A stretch of 64,000 nucleotides of DNA. It comes from Lantana camara. Lineage: Eukaryota > Streptophyta > Magnoliopsida > Lamiales > Verbenaceae. The notes under the pieces are model-generated. The model had not been told where the DNA came from, did no database searches, and was given only the letters and a program-made list of their open reading frames with translations. Positions 46,721 through 59,248 of this stretch are shown piece by piece (positions within the stretch are counted from its first letter, which is position 1; every line of letters begins with the position of its first letter). The stretch covers positions 8,877,001 through 8,941,000 of the forward strand of contig CM074865.1 in NCBI GenBank assembly GCA_037501455.1, written 5' to 3'. A program made the translations under genes and the position numbers.

Positions 46721-48184
46721 TTGTCAGCTCATGCTTGTTTGCCTTATCCTTCATGAAATTTCTTGGGCAATTCCTTGCCACGTTTATACTCCTAAATCAT
46801 TAATAATTAATACTCCTTTGACCTTTATGACATTTCTTGTATTATCTCAACTCATCCACATCTTGTTTTGACTCATGAGAGATTTGTAGAGAGGGTTTGA
46901 AACTCTAACATAAGTCTTAACACAATCATTAAATGTGTTTTCTTTTCTGGCGGGATTGGATAGATTTTCGTGCTTTGATGGTGCAAATATCAATTGTGAT
47001 ATATAGCACTAGGGATATTCACGAACCGACCGAACCGAACTGGTTAAGGTTCGAATTCGAATTCGAAAAGTTCGAACCGAGATCAAACCGAGCCAAGGTT
47101 CGAATCGAATTCGAACTCGAACCCGAACCTTTTTATTCTTATTCGTGGCTCGCGAACCGGTTCGCAAGCCGACCTATTATATTTTTAAATAATATTATAT
47201 ATATTGATACGTACGTATGTATGTATATATATATATAAATATATATTCATTGGTTTATATATATACATATAATGTTTTATTTAATTATATCTTCGGTTCG
47301 AATTTGAGATCGAGCCGAACCCGAGTCGAACTTCGAATAAAAAAAATAGGGTTCGCCGAACTCGAACTTGAGCCCAAATCAAGCAAAATAAGTTCAAGCC
47401 GAGCCGAACCTCGAATCAGAAAAAAACAACAAAGTTCTGTTCGTATACATCCCTATATAGCAATTCAGTTTGTCTAGTATATATGTATCTGTTAGTTAAA
47501 ACTTGTCATATTGTTGTGACATGATATATGAGCAATTAGATATTTATGATTCTTGCACATTCTCTAGTTACCAAACCATATATGTTTTATTTTCTAGTTT
47601 TTTGTTATATCGAGTTTATTTGGGTTCGAATACGACAATTTAGGTACAACTCTAAACTACCCAAATTCTTTTTATCAATAGTAATTGAGTTTTCAAAAAT
47701 TTAAACATGAATTCCTATTTAACTAGTATAGCGTTATGAGCTATGAACTAATAGATTATGGGTTCGAGTTTTATTGAAATGTGTGTGCATGTATTATAAA
47801 AAAAAATAAATTGAACTGTAACAATAATTTAAAAGAAAAAAAAAGTACAACGTTAAATCGATATAACTTACCTTGCTTAAGGTTGCAAACCATACTCATT
47901 GTCGCGGCATGAAGTTGATACCAACACGTGCACCCTTACTCGTGTTTGATATTATATCCGACAATTTTTATATAAAAAATTTGAAAAAATATTAGTATCG
48001 CGTATTCATATCGTATTATTTTAATAACTATTGCTGCATCCTAAATTTTAAAATGTTTTTAGTCCAACATTTCTGAACAATTTAAGAATCAAATAAAGCC
48101 CATTTTGTCTGGGCCCATCAAGCCCATCTCATTTCTTGCAAAATATTATTCCACCTTAATAAATAATAATAATAGCTAAATTAA
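46721..48184. other. Block present only in copy 2 (or deleted from copy 1)
   Basis: 1,464 bp bounded on both sides by AATTAA; copy 1 has a single AATTAA at the joint (near 5077-5082). It has no terminal repeats of its own, so a microhomology-mediated deletion in copy 1 explains it better than an insertion. Confidence 0.65.
47009..47454. mobile_element. hAT-type element with GTTCGAA/CGAACC motifs
   Basis: A 446-bp element with ends CTAGGGATATTCACGAAC and (complement) AGGGATGTATACGAACAG and an 8-bp duplication ATATAGCA (47001-47008 and 47455-47462). The interior is full of TTCGAA/CGAACCG repeats and non-coding. Confidence 0.85.
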
Positions 48185-49111
48185 ACTTTCAGTCGTGGAC
48201 CATTATGATTTATACTATTATTATTTTACGTAACTTTAACGCTCATGAGGTACCAAATTTATTAACTACATTTACAGATTTACTTCGTTCCTCTCACAAA
48301 GTTATTCCTTTTTAGATATACACAACTTGCCAGATTTTGAAATTAATTTCAATAATACTCAACCCCAAAAATTATTACGAAAATCCCCCAAAACAATGAA
48401 TGTCAATTATTTACAACTTCCAACTATTTTTTTGGGAAAAATTACTTATTTCCACACGGACACTTGAATTCCCATTAATATGTCAAGTTTTATACATTAA
48501 AATCTCATCTCCCTCTCCTCAAAATAACTTATTGCTAAGTTTCTTTCTCAATAGATGTGCGCGCCCCTGGGTTCGTAGGTTATTCTAATTCGAATTTGAT
48601 CAGGTTAAATCAGTGTAATGAGGAGAATATTATACATTTATCGTGTGATCGATGTATGTTAAATTTTAGAGAAAGTAATCAATCAAATAACGAATATAAT
48701 ATGTTTATTTATATAATTGATTGAGTTCGATCGAATTGGTTTTGAATTGGAATTCCATACGATGTTAAAGGCTCAATGGATAATATTATTTTCTTGTTAA
48801 TAATATAATTTTACTCTGTGAAATATAACTACGTTGATGCAAACCAACCTTTTCACTTTATGAATATTATTAATAGAGATTAATTAAATTTGACTTAATC
48901 AGTCATAATTATTGAGAACTGAACTTAATCTCAGTTGGGTAAAAGTCCCATCCGGGGCTAGATTCGGACCCATTAAAATGAGAACCGCTTTTGTTCTTTT
49001 TCCATTACAAAATATAGATATAATAAATTATACATTTTTCAAATAGAATTTGATGCAATTTTGTTTTATAGGTATGTCGAGACCCCTTCAAATAAGTTAA
49101 ATGGTTGGATA

Positions 49112-49740
49112 AAGGGCGGAGCCAGTTAAGGCCAAGGGGGGCTCAAGCTTTGTTATGATACGTCGATCACTTTATGAAAAAATCAATTGTATTGTGTTTT
49201 TATGCAAGGAAAAATTAGTGTAATGTATATTATTATATAGATAATGTATCATATAATATTAGAGAGATAAAAATATCATATCACGTCGGTAATTCTAATC
49301 AAAACCTAACTCTGTCAAATTAATATCACAAAAAACTCTAATTTTCAATACATATTATTTTAATAAAATGTTGTGAATTCGAATCTTAATTTCGAATATA
49401 AAAGACTTAATAGTTTTTTTTTTTATTTAACTGTTTGTATTTTAACTTACTTATAATTTACCAAATTAAAAGGATTAATTACTACACTCTCGATAGTGGA
49501 TATTACAATCCCGAAATAAATTTTAGTTTTTTTTTTTTTTAAATAAGAGACCATATTAATATCTGTACATTAAGATTTTAGTTTGAGAAAAAATGATGGG
49601 AGCAAATTGAAGGGAATACGAATCGTCGAAAACAATTATAATCTATGAATTGTAGTGTCAAGTTATTATTATTTTTTTAATATATTTGAGACCTGGGAAT
49701 TTTCAGCCCCGGCTGATAAAAAATCCTGAATCCGTCCCTA
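49112..49740. mobile_element. hAT-type element private to copy 2
   Basis: 629 bp, with ends AAGGGCGGAGCCAG and (complement) TAGGGACGGATTCAGG and an 8-bp duplication GTTGGATA (49104-49111 and 49741-49748). Copy 1 shows the empty site near 6008-6015. The interior is AT-rich with no transposase. Confidence 0.9.
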
Positions 49741-49748
49741 GTTGGATA

Positions 49749-51194
49749 ATCTATAATATTAATGGATTCTTATTGTGTAGAAATTAGAAATGAAAAAGAG
49801 AACCGGGTGCTGCGGCTAGTAGGCTGTGACAATTATTAGTGGAATATTACTAGTTTTATTTCATTTTAATTTTGGGAAATAAGTTATTCATTGCTTTATA
49901 TATGTGGTGGGAACATATTTTATTGCAATTAATTTTGGAATATTAAATATTTGAATAAATTATTATAATGTTAGTGAGTTACGCCAGTTGAGGTAAAAGA
50001 TGAATTTCAATAACTGTTTTTATTGGTATTATGAAGTTATTAATGATGGATCAAAAACTAAGTGGCAAGCTTAAGAGATTAACCTAAAAAAGCTCCATTG
50101 ATGGTTAATCTAGGGTGTTCATAAGGTCACACATCATTCGAAATGTCATTAACATAAAGACGATCTTTCTTTACAAGTTAGGCACTCTGCCCATTCTTGC
50201 TCCGGTCCGGAAGATTGGGTGTCTCTATAAGAGACCAGTGAATAATTCGGTAGTATCGATCTATAATAGGTATTGATAGTGGCCCATTCTATAATTATTA
50301 CTTGCATGTTACGTTTCTATTGTATACTTTTGCGCTAGTTATTTGAGTGGCACGTGGATCATGTCTCATTGTATAAATTTCTGGAGCTTTCGGTTTTGAT
50401 TTATATATGAGGGGGTTCTCGTTAATAACTCTACAATTCCTTTGACCGATTTGAAAAAAAAAAAAAATTAAAGAATTTAAGTTTGCCTCGTAGATATTGT
50501 AGCACCCCACACGGTGGGTCACCACATCCCTGTACCTAAGCTCAATCCATATACGAGATGAGAAACCCATATATGAACTAAGTAGAGGCGAACGGGAGAC
50601 TGACAGACTCACACCTAAGTTAGGCGGAACGTAGACCCTGCAACAAAACAAAATCCTAAAACAAATGCGTATGCGGAAGCTAATCATACATTCAAAATTT
50701 AGAAGAACAAGCAGCAAGTGATGGGCTCAAATCTATTCCTAGAAGCCTGCGCCGAAATCAAATTACATAAATTAACAATTGCTTACGTAACATACTAATA
50801 TATTTATTCAAAATTCAAATCAAATGAAATGCAATGGACCCAAAAGAACAAAAGAAAGAAAGCCTTATAATAAATTGGCACTACTAGAGTTCCATTTTTG
50901 TCTATTTTGGATTTGAAGGCCTTAGCTTATACCAACTATTAGTTGTAACCATATTATATAATAACATCAATTAATTTTTTGCTGAGGGATTGGACTACAT
51001 CTTTTATCCATTGTGGGTGTGAGATTTCATTTCAATTTCTTTAATATCGGAAATTGGAAGCAACCAAATTAAAGTCTTTGGCCTTATCCATAAAATGTTT
51101 TTCGACTTTCATCGTGGCTAAAATCTTTTAATCATTAGTTGATGTAATTTAATGTTTTGATATTTATTAATTTAATTGGTAATTTAATTTTATG
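49749..51194. other. Duplicated intergenic DNA, part 2
   Basis: Matches 6016-7470 of copy 1. Open frames are not conserved between the two copies beyond chance. No gene seen. Confidence 0.6.
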
Positions 51195-51204
51195 CATGAG
51201 TAAT

Positions 51205-51333
51205 TTTTTTTTTTTTTTTTTTTTTTACACACACCAAGTGGCCCTAGGGATTCGAACCCGAGACCTTGCCTTCGAAAAAGAACCCTCAGACCACTTGACC
51301 AACCCCTGTTGCCTTTATGCATTCAGGCCATTT
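51205..51333 (-). mobile_element. tRNA-derived SINE
   Basis: On the minus strand it has an A box TGGTCAAGTGG (complement of 51291-51301), a B box GGTTCGAATCC (complement of 51248-51258) about 32 bp further on, and a terminal poly-A (poly-T at 51205-51226). It is flanked by a 10-bp duplication CATGAGTAAT (51195-51204 and 51334-51343), and copy 1 has the empty site near 7471-7480. Such elements are transcribed by RNA polymerase III and mobilised by LINE machinery. Confidence 0.92.
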
Positions 51334-51343
51334 CATGAGTAAT

Positions 51344-52918
51344 GAAATGTCCTGGAAAAACAATTAATTTTTGGGACCTAAGTAATTTGAGAAATTCGTA
51401 AATTGATACATAAGTTGTTAGTATCGCCCTTAATGGTGAGGGCATATATATTAAGGAAGATCAATCATTTCGTTTTGTTGGTGACAGTGAGTGACATTTA
51501 TTTCTTTAACGAAAGAGAAAGAAGAGCGAATGTTAGAAATAAACCCTACAAAGATACCCCACTTAAGGGGCCTAAGGGTGACAAATATATCACTTAGTGC
51601 TCCAACTTTGTGTTCTTTAAGAATTAAGACCATAGAAAATTAGAGGTTGCTTTAATTTTCATATGAGGAACTTTTATTTATTTAGTTATTGTGAAAAAAA
51701 AAGGTGATTAATATAATTGATTCATCATGAGATGCGCAAAAATGATGAAAACCCATCGATCCATATCACTGTCAATTCTAATATTTAAATATTTTTTAAA
51801 ATATTATTATATTATGCTATATCAAATACTTATATTAAATATTATATTGGACATTTCTTATCTTAATTTTAAGAATATGACCCTACTCTATTTTTGAACC
51901 CTTTGTCGAGCTTTACCCTGCCCGCATTTCCTTTTGAAGGAGCAAAAGAAATGTCTCGACCTGCTGCCAACGATCTTTTTTTGGAACTCTATTGAACTGG
52001 TCGATTCTTCCCTCCCCAATTTGTTTTAGGAACTGCTCCTAAGGTCTCCACATCAAGAGCTCATCAACAACGACAGAGGAAGCAACACATTTGTTATGGC
52101 AAGGTGGCTTTCTCTGGCTTTTTCTTTCACAATAAGACCTGAACATTATCCCTACTCTCAATAACTTAGGAGTTTACATCTATTCTTGATTGTGTACCGT
52201 TTTTTTTCAATTTTTTCTTTATAGCCGTTACCCGAATTCACACAGCGATTTTAATGTTCATATTCTTGTATCTACTAGTCAATAAATTATATTATTAACT
52301 TATACTCATTGGAATCAAAGAATATAATTGGAAATCCCACTTCCTTTTTCTAAATTTACCAAACATAATTAAGAAAAACAATAAAAAAAAAACATTAACA
52401 TAAAAATCTATACTAAATACTTGACCTACTTTTCGGCAGGAATTTGAAAATTCCCAATCCACACAATTGAGTAAATGTTTAATTAATCTGAGCTTCTACC
52501 GCAATAAATTCTCATCATTATTTCATCCCTTTTCTTAAATTCCCCATCACATGCATTCAAAGGACAAAGATCACAGATATGCAGAAATTAATAGCAACGA
52601 CATAAAGGTAACAATAATTAATGAACATGAATAATAGAGCGTTAATTACTTAATTTGGCCTTCTAAATCCAGGGAAACAGAGGATTAGATAGACTTATGT
52701 GTATCATTAACGTGGCAATTAGAGATTTAAACAGGAAAATTGACTCTGATTCAAGCTTCTGGTGCTGCAATTATGTCGTTTGTTGCACTAACTGACGATC
52801 TTCGAACTGATTGCTTTGCGTCTTCTTTTTGCTCCAGTGTTTGTCAATGAAGGCGTCGATTCTTCGCCGGAATTCTTCATTGCTTGATACAGGTTCTACA
52901 AGAAAAGGGGATACATAT
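51344..52918. other. Duplicated intergenic DNA and TS first exon remnant
   Basis: Matches copy 1 on both sides of its MULE. The last ten or so codons' worth (from about 52885) is the start of the TS VLQEKG exon, keeping the CATAT that copy 1 has lost in part, and is then cut by the copia LTR at 52919. Confidence 0.7.
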
Positions 52919-53186
52919 TGTTGATATAAGGAAAATTAGGTTTAGGGGATCTTCTGTAATCCCTTGATTTCTTGGAATTATTCCTCTTTCCTTACTTAAC
53001 ATAATTGCGTATTGTATTTAAGTATGGTTGTACAGTGTATTCCGATGAACATAGAATTACAGAATTCAATACAGAAATCATTCCCAAACTATGACTTCTT
53101 CAAATTACAACTTGATATCAGAGCGAGCGACGATCTATTAAACGGATCCGAGCCTTACTCATCACGTATCCATACCTCACTCAGCC

Positions 53187-53940
53187 ATGGCCGAAGACAA
53201 CAACAGCAGCAGCTCTGGCATGTCTAAGTGATCATAGCCCGATTCCATAGCCACGCAACTAGCCAGCCTACTTAGCAATCTGCAACCCCAAAAACAAAAA
53301 TAATCAGAACCATGTACCACAACCAGTTTCCATCAACATCAAACTCAATCAATTTAATTACTCCATTTGGTCCCGGTTAATTAAAATGGTGATTGGAGGG
53401 AGAGGAAAGCTTAGCCACATCACCAGGGCTCTACCACCTCCACCACCAGCTGATTCTCCGGCATATCCGAAGTGGGAACAAACAGATCTTATCGTCTGTA
53501 CATGACTCTTAGACAATATGGAGCCCCGAATTGGTCAGCCTCTTCGCCAAGTACCCCTCGGCAAAAGCCTTGTGGGATGGCCTCAATCAACATACAGCTA
53601 AAGCAGCGATGGACTTCAGATTTCGATCTCACAATCAGGGCCAACAACTTGAAGCAAGGGACCAATAGTATCAAAAAACACTACAACAACCTCCAATGGA
53701 TCTGGAGAGAGATCGAGATCCGGCAACCAAACCCGATGTCCTGTGAACGAGACATCACCGTCTTCAATCACCTCAGATCAGAAAATCAATTGTTCCAATT
53801 CTTCACCGGGATTGACGATAGGCATGATTCTGGGAGACGGGACCTACTGAAAGAAGACCCATTGCCTACAGTCGAAAAAGCCTATGCCACAATACGGAGA
53901 GAGAGAACCCGGCGTGAGATAATGGGTAATCGGGGGTAAT
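53187..53940 (+). pseudogene. gag: Copia gag, decayed
   Basis: A likely start at 53187 reads MAEDNNSSSSGMSK and then stops. Further on are pieces of gag in shifting frames: INIKLNQFNYSIWSRLIKM, IGGRGKLSHITR, KWEQTDLI, then 53472-53939 with LKQGTNSIKKHYNNLQWIW, RQPNPMSCERD and FFTGIDDRHDSGRRDLL, equal to the C-terminal gag of the young copia. At least two frameshifts and one stop are present. Confidence 0.8.
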
Positions 53941-54119
53941 CATCGGCGTCGGACACATGAATCGGGCCCGGATTGGTTGCTGGAGGACAGGGATGAGACA
54001 GAACAGGGGCTGGCTACGGGAGAAAAGTTGACCCGCGAGGCGGTAAGCCGCCAAGGCTGTCACCGGCGGCACCACGGCGGAATTCCAGTAGTGGTGGCAG
54101 TAGCAGCGGCGGAGGAACC

Positions 54120-54657
54120 GACCTAGTTCATTACGGACACTGCAAGTGCAACAGACACACCACAGATGGGTGTTTTGAGCTCATAGGTTGGCAGGAAGGG
54201 TGGAGGAGCCTCCGCCGGGACAACATGACTCTAGCATATGGCGCAGTGTCGATCGCCACCATCGGGAGCAAATCAAGAACGGAGGACAGAAATGGAGAAG
54301 AAGAGAAAATCGAAGCAGCGGCGGATGAAAATGAGAGGCAAGGATCGGCACATTTAGGTATGAGACAAGAATGACTTTTACCATCTTGTCCCTCACCTTT
54401 TTCTCTTTTCAATAATAACCCCCCTCATTGTAATTCAACCCCTAAAATTTTTAAGTCGTTTATTTTAGTCCTTGAATTTATTTCTAGCAATAATGGGTCT
54501 CTTAATTCCCAAAGTTGTAAAAGGGACCCCGTTGTAAATGAAATTAAGACAGGAACAGCTCTCGAAGCTTGGACGCATCAAATTCTGAAGAAGTCTGGGT
54601 GGATCTTTGACTGTGGGGCCACAGATACGATGACTTATGATCGTTCAGATCTAAGAG
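54120..54657 (+). pseudogene. Copia zinc knuckle and protease start
   Basis: A degenerate knuckle (YGHCKCNRHTTDGCFELIGW) near 54130-54190 and, after a low-complexity linker, the protease motif WIFDCGATDTMTYDRSDL near 54600-54655, ending exactly where the gypsy LTR begins. No catalytic domain beyond this remains in the window. Confidence 0.8.
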
Positions 54658-55271
54658 TGTAACGCCCCGACTTTTCGGTCAAACAGGTACGACGTATGTG
54701 TTTACTAATTTGAGAAAATTACTTGTTTTAATTTCATATTTACTTCTTTAATTTCATACTTTATACTTAGTTGATGTTAATTTCGAATTCTTATTTATTT
54801 GAATTTTACTTGAGATTGTGAAAGTATTTGTTTACGTGACCTTGTTTGAGCTTGATTTGATTTCCGTTTTTCGTGATAATTTGGTATGATTGATATAAGT
54901 GTTCTATGTTCATGTTTATATGCTCGTTGATTGATTTTGTTCTTGTTTGTTTGAGTTTTGGGTTCGTTTGTGTGATCGGAACCGAAAAGGGATCTAAAGG
55001 GCATTTAGCGTACCATGTGTTCCGAGTGTTGTAACTTGAGCTCGGGAACTCGGAATCGAGTTTCGTCACCTCCGTTGGATCCGTATCGACGATTCGGATG
55101 GAATGGGACAAACCTCATACCTTTTTAAGATCATTTGGATTCCTAAAATTCAACCGAAACGAGCACGCGCCCAAAACGACCAATTATAACTCCACACAAG
55201 CTACGAACCTACTTAAACGTACCTAAAACCTACCCTTTGACCCTACCCACTTGCCAACCACCCCACTACCC

Positions 55272-55298
55272 TCTCTCAGCCCCCCCCCCCCCCCCCAT
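55272..55298. repeat. Poly-C tract in the gypsy LTR
   Basis: A C-rich run of about 20 residues between TCTCAG and ATACCG. A matching poly-G tract (62368-62395) lies in the downstream part of the same LTR. Confidence 0.85.
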
Positions 55299-56140
55299 AC
55301 CGAGCCATTCCCTTCCCACACACCCCAAACTCAGCCAAAAAGAAGAAAAGAAGGAGAAGAAGAAAGGAAGAAGGGGAATAGTGCCAACCAAAGAGATTTG
55401 AGCTCATCTCTCATCCATTCCTCACCATTTCTTAAAGGTAACTCCATTTTTGATATGTGCTCCTCCTTGTTGTTCTTTTAAGTCCAATTTTGCATGAGTT
55501 CACCATGATTTGCTTAAGTTTGGAAGAAGATGATGAATAGTGGAAATAGTGCACTTTTCTTGATCAACTTGAATCCTTGGAATTTCCTTTGAATTTCATG
55601 AGTACTATATGATCCTTTGACATGGAATTAGATGGATATGAACTTGGTTTGTATGGTTGTTAGAGATTCTTGGACTTGCCTTTAATGGAGCTTGAAGATA
55701 TGAATTTGATGATGACTTCTTGATGCATTACTTGAAGTTCTTGTTGTTTAATGTGATATAGCTTGAATATATGAGTTCATGACCTGATTTAGGGTGCTTT
55801 TAGGTTGAGTTTTGTGTTGGCTTTGTGACTTGTGGCTTCCATTTCGTTTTTCCCCTGTTGTGTGTATTTTTTTTTTTGGCTACTGACAAGAATCCACGAG
55901 GGTGGATTTGAGTCAGTAGGCTTCTGGACAGAATCCATGGGGGTGGATTCTGTCCTGTGTTTTTTTCGTTACTCCGGTTCCATTTTTCTTGTTTTTCTTC
56001 GCTTGTTTGATCTTCCTCTACCTCTTTTATGACTTCTATTCCTTGCTAACATATATTATTACGTGTTATGATTAATGTATCAAGTTTATGATTCGTTTTA
56101 ATATGATTTGTTAAAGTTATGAACGATTGAATGTGTAACC

Positions 56141-58078
56141 TGTTAGGAATAGTGCCCTAGAAAGCCGATTGTATATCCGCTTTGTGTTTTTCCTTATTGT
56201 AATCACAGACAATCTTTGAATGAAATAACGAATTGAGGCAACACTTCTTTATATGCTCTTGTTTGGTATGCGTTTACTTTATCTGTACATGTATGAGAAC
56301 TCCCCTAATCCTGATGACTTTAGGACTCTACCATTTAGGTGAAATGGTTCATGAAACGAGCCCTATATCACATAAGTCATGATTAGTAAAATACTCCAAG
56401 CCGATGAGTCCTACCGACAGTGGGAGTGTCAACCTGACTCCTCTAAGGCTTGCTTGTGGGATCACGCCCTTAAGAAGGACCACCTTGTTTCATGGAGGTG
56501 CAAAGTGTATAGTTGATACGTGTGTGATACATGAGGGTGCTTACTTCAATAAGTAAGTTCACTGAGGTGCCCCGTGTGAGAAGATTCCTAAATGGGAAAA
56601 GAAGTTTCTATTTCAGGAAATAGAAACTTCCAGATTAGGAAATATCTCACGAGTCATTGATGTGATTAATTGATCCTTAGACTTGAGGTTCCTTGTCACT
56701 TTATGAATTAACTCTGTAGTCTTAGGTATAAGCTTTAAAGGGTGTCGCCTTAGACAACTAATTCAAGGCTTATGCTGGGGTTGCACAAGTGATTCATGAA
56801 AGTGAATGAGAATCAAGAAAGGACCTACACTTACATTTGCAAGGCGATCTCTTATTGTGTAAGTCATTCATATGCCATAAGGAGTCCTTGGCCAAGGCAG
56901 TAGGTCAAGACATCAAGAAAAGGGTTTCTTGGATTGAGATCAAATGGATATGAAATGCACTTAGCTTTAAGACCGGATTATTAGGGTTCTAATTATTCCC
57001 TTACCCTAGATCTTGGTTGAGAGATAGTAAGTAGGAGGATTGTATCTCACATGAATCAATGACTTAAAGGTTCTGTCGAATCCGAACATTCCAATTCAGC
57101 TAGGGGTTAAACACCTGTTGCTAGACTATGGTCGTTTAATTTGTGGACTGATTAATTAATTAGTGAATTGATTAATTGGGGTCACTACTAATTGAATTGA
57201 GAACCTAGAGGGTCACACACAACAACTTGGTTACATGAGTTAAGGCTTTAAAATGATTAAACGAGTTAATCGGGCCAAGAGGGTTCCACACGTGTGGCTC
57301 ACGTGAGTGACATGTGTCCTTGTGACACGTGTCTCACACGTGTGTAAATATATGTGTATATTTATTTATGTGTTAAATAATTAATGTGATTAATTATTTA
57401 ATAGACTTTGGTTTAATTTTGAATTAAAAAGAAAGTCTTATTTTGGAGAAAAATAATCTAGTTAATTAATTGTGAATTAATTAATTAGATAAAATAAGTT
57501 ATTTATTTTAAATAAATAAAGTATAAAATTATCCAAAAATAGTTTGGATATTTTAGCTCTCTTGAAAGTTGATTTGAATTTGAATTCAAAGTCAAAGTCA
57601 AAATTACTTGATGATCAAGTAATAGGAGAGAGGGACCAAATCCTTAGTCCATAAGGACTAGGATCGGCCGCCCCTCCCCTTTCCTATATATAGGGAGCTC
57701 GAGCTCCCCTTAGAGGGTAATCGAGAATTCTTTTGGTTCATGTGTTGAACACCATCCTTTCTCCAAGATAAACGAAACCCTAGGTTAAGCCTAAACACTA
57801 ACTAGAGAACTAGCATCCTTACTAGTTAGATTGTAGTCAAGTTGGTGGACTATCTCTAGAGAGCTTAAAGTTAGAAATTTGAAGATTCGAGCTTTACCAA
57901 GGAGAGGGGATCAAGCCGCGAGAAGAGCGTTCTTGGGTGGCTTGAAACGCTTTAAGAAAGATAATTAAGAAAGTAAGTTTCTAATCTCTACGAATTTGGA
58001 TACACGATTGCGAGTCCAAGATCCTTTCGTTCGAAAAATTTTAAATTTCCGCTGCTTTCTGATTCATGTTTTCCAACA
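56141..58078 (+). repeat. 5' LTR of the nested copia
   Basis: Bounded by TGTTAGG and CCAACA, with a TATATATA box at 57685-57692 followed by AGGGAGCTCGAGCTCCCC, a short palindrome at the expected transcription start region. Confidence 0.88.
57685..57692 (+). promoter_or_regulatory. TATA box of the nested copia LTR
   Basis: CCTATATATAGG is the strongest TATA signal in this LTR and lies about 390 bp before the LTR end. Confidence 0.6.
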
Positions 58079-58399
58079 AGTGGTATCAGAGCCACCTCGT
58101 TAATCGTGTTTCTGATTTGTCTCAATTATTCTGAATTTGGTAGAAATTCTTAGGCTTAGATGCGAATTAGGTATTCATGAGTTCTTTTAGAAAGCCTGAA
58201 TTACGAAACTGTAATTTTTTCTTGAATTTCTGAAACTGTTTTCTTAAAGTATGTTTTTGAAAACCGTTTTAAATCAAATCATGTTTTTGAAAACCGTTTT
58301 AATTCAAATCTATTTAAATCGTGTTTTTTAAATTTTGGATTGTTGTTGGTTTTGAACTGAAACACAAAACACGAAAATCGCGTTATGAAAAATGCGAAC

Positions 58400-58670
58400 C
58401 TAGGCGTGCTAGGGCGTCGCACGCCTAGGTCCGCGTCGTCCCGCACAGCAGTCCCGCAACCGCGCGGGACAGCCCGCCCGTCCCTCCCGCAACCGCGCGG
58501 GAGGCCTGCCCGCCAGTGCATAGGCGCACCCGCCTGCTCCTCCCGCAACCACGCGGGAGCCTCCTGTCACCCACCTGGGCGAGCGCGCGCGAGAAGGCGT
58601 GCGCCACGCGGTGCGCGCGCGATGCGTGCGGTCCGCCTGGGCTGGCGTGCGGGCGAGGCCTAGCCCTCAT
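58400..58670. other. GC-rich leader segment of the nested copia
   Basis: A markedly GC-rich stretch with repeated CCCGCAACCGCGCGGGA-like palindromic units (58445, 58490, 58540) in otherwise AT-rich leader. Open frames here run on both strands and look like composition artefacts. It may fold strongly in element RNA (packaging or dimer signal). Confidence 0.55.
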
Positions 58671-59248
58671 TTCGCGATCTTGATTTTCGTGTTTAGTCCA
58701 ATCCGATCCCGATTTAATTTTTCCTAAAAATTTTTATTTTTATTAAATTTGAATTATTTTTGAAATAATTGTTTAAATTGGGATTTTGAAAATTTAAGCG
58801 ATTTAAATTTTGGAAAAATTACAAACTTTATTTTATGAAAATATTGAAAGAATAAAATTATTAATTTTCAGAAATTAATTGGAATTTTATTGGTTTATAG
58901 TCATTCGGGTTTTATTGAAAAGGCTCTTGAACAAGAATTGCATCTAAGTCGTATTTTAAGCTATTAGAGCTTAAAGCGAGAATTTTAATTTGTTGGTTAA
59001 ATTTGAATTCTTGCTAAAGCATGTTAGGTGATCATGGGTTTAGACTTATGTATGGTTTTAATTTATGCACATGGATGGTTTAAATTGGGGTTGGAGCCCT
59101 ATAGTTGCGTTTTAAATTGAGGTTGGAGCCTCACTTATGCGCGTACTGTTATGTGATTTATTATGTGGCTTTCCATATTACTGTTTTTGAGGCCGGGGTA
59201 TGCCCCATGTAATTTTCTAAGGCCAATATGAAGATTGAGCCTTATTAC

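Larger units (their letters stand above)
46401..49111. other. Duplicated intergenic DNA, part 1
   Basis: AT-rich DNA matching 4763-6020 on both sides of the extra 46721-48184 block. Apart from the transposon at 47009-47454, nothing recognisable. Confidence 0.6.
43301..52916. repeat. Segmental duplication, copy 2
   Basis: Partner of 1-9504 plus 22771-23394. Private insertions here are 49112-49740 (hAT) and 51205-51333 (SINE); 46721-48184 is extra DNA missing from copy 1. The right end is cut by a copia at 52919. Confidence 0.93.
52919..54658 (+). mobile_element. Truncated Ty1-copia element in the TS remnant
   Basis: The LTR (52919 to about 53111) begins TGTTGATATAAGG and is followed by a TGATATCAGAGC primer-binding site. 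Gag and a protease start follow before a gypsy element interrupts at 54659. The gag and protease (IFDCGATDTMTYD) are close in type to the young copia at 32934. The right part would lie beyond the window. Confidence 0.88.

Noticed and set aside
53989..54396. Minus-strand frames near the copia knuckle
   Set aside because: Opposite-strand shadows of decayed gag/protease linker.
58279..58670. Overlapping open frames on both strands (Arg/Ala/Gly-rich)
   Set aside because: Caused by very high local GC and palindromic repeats in the copia leader.
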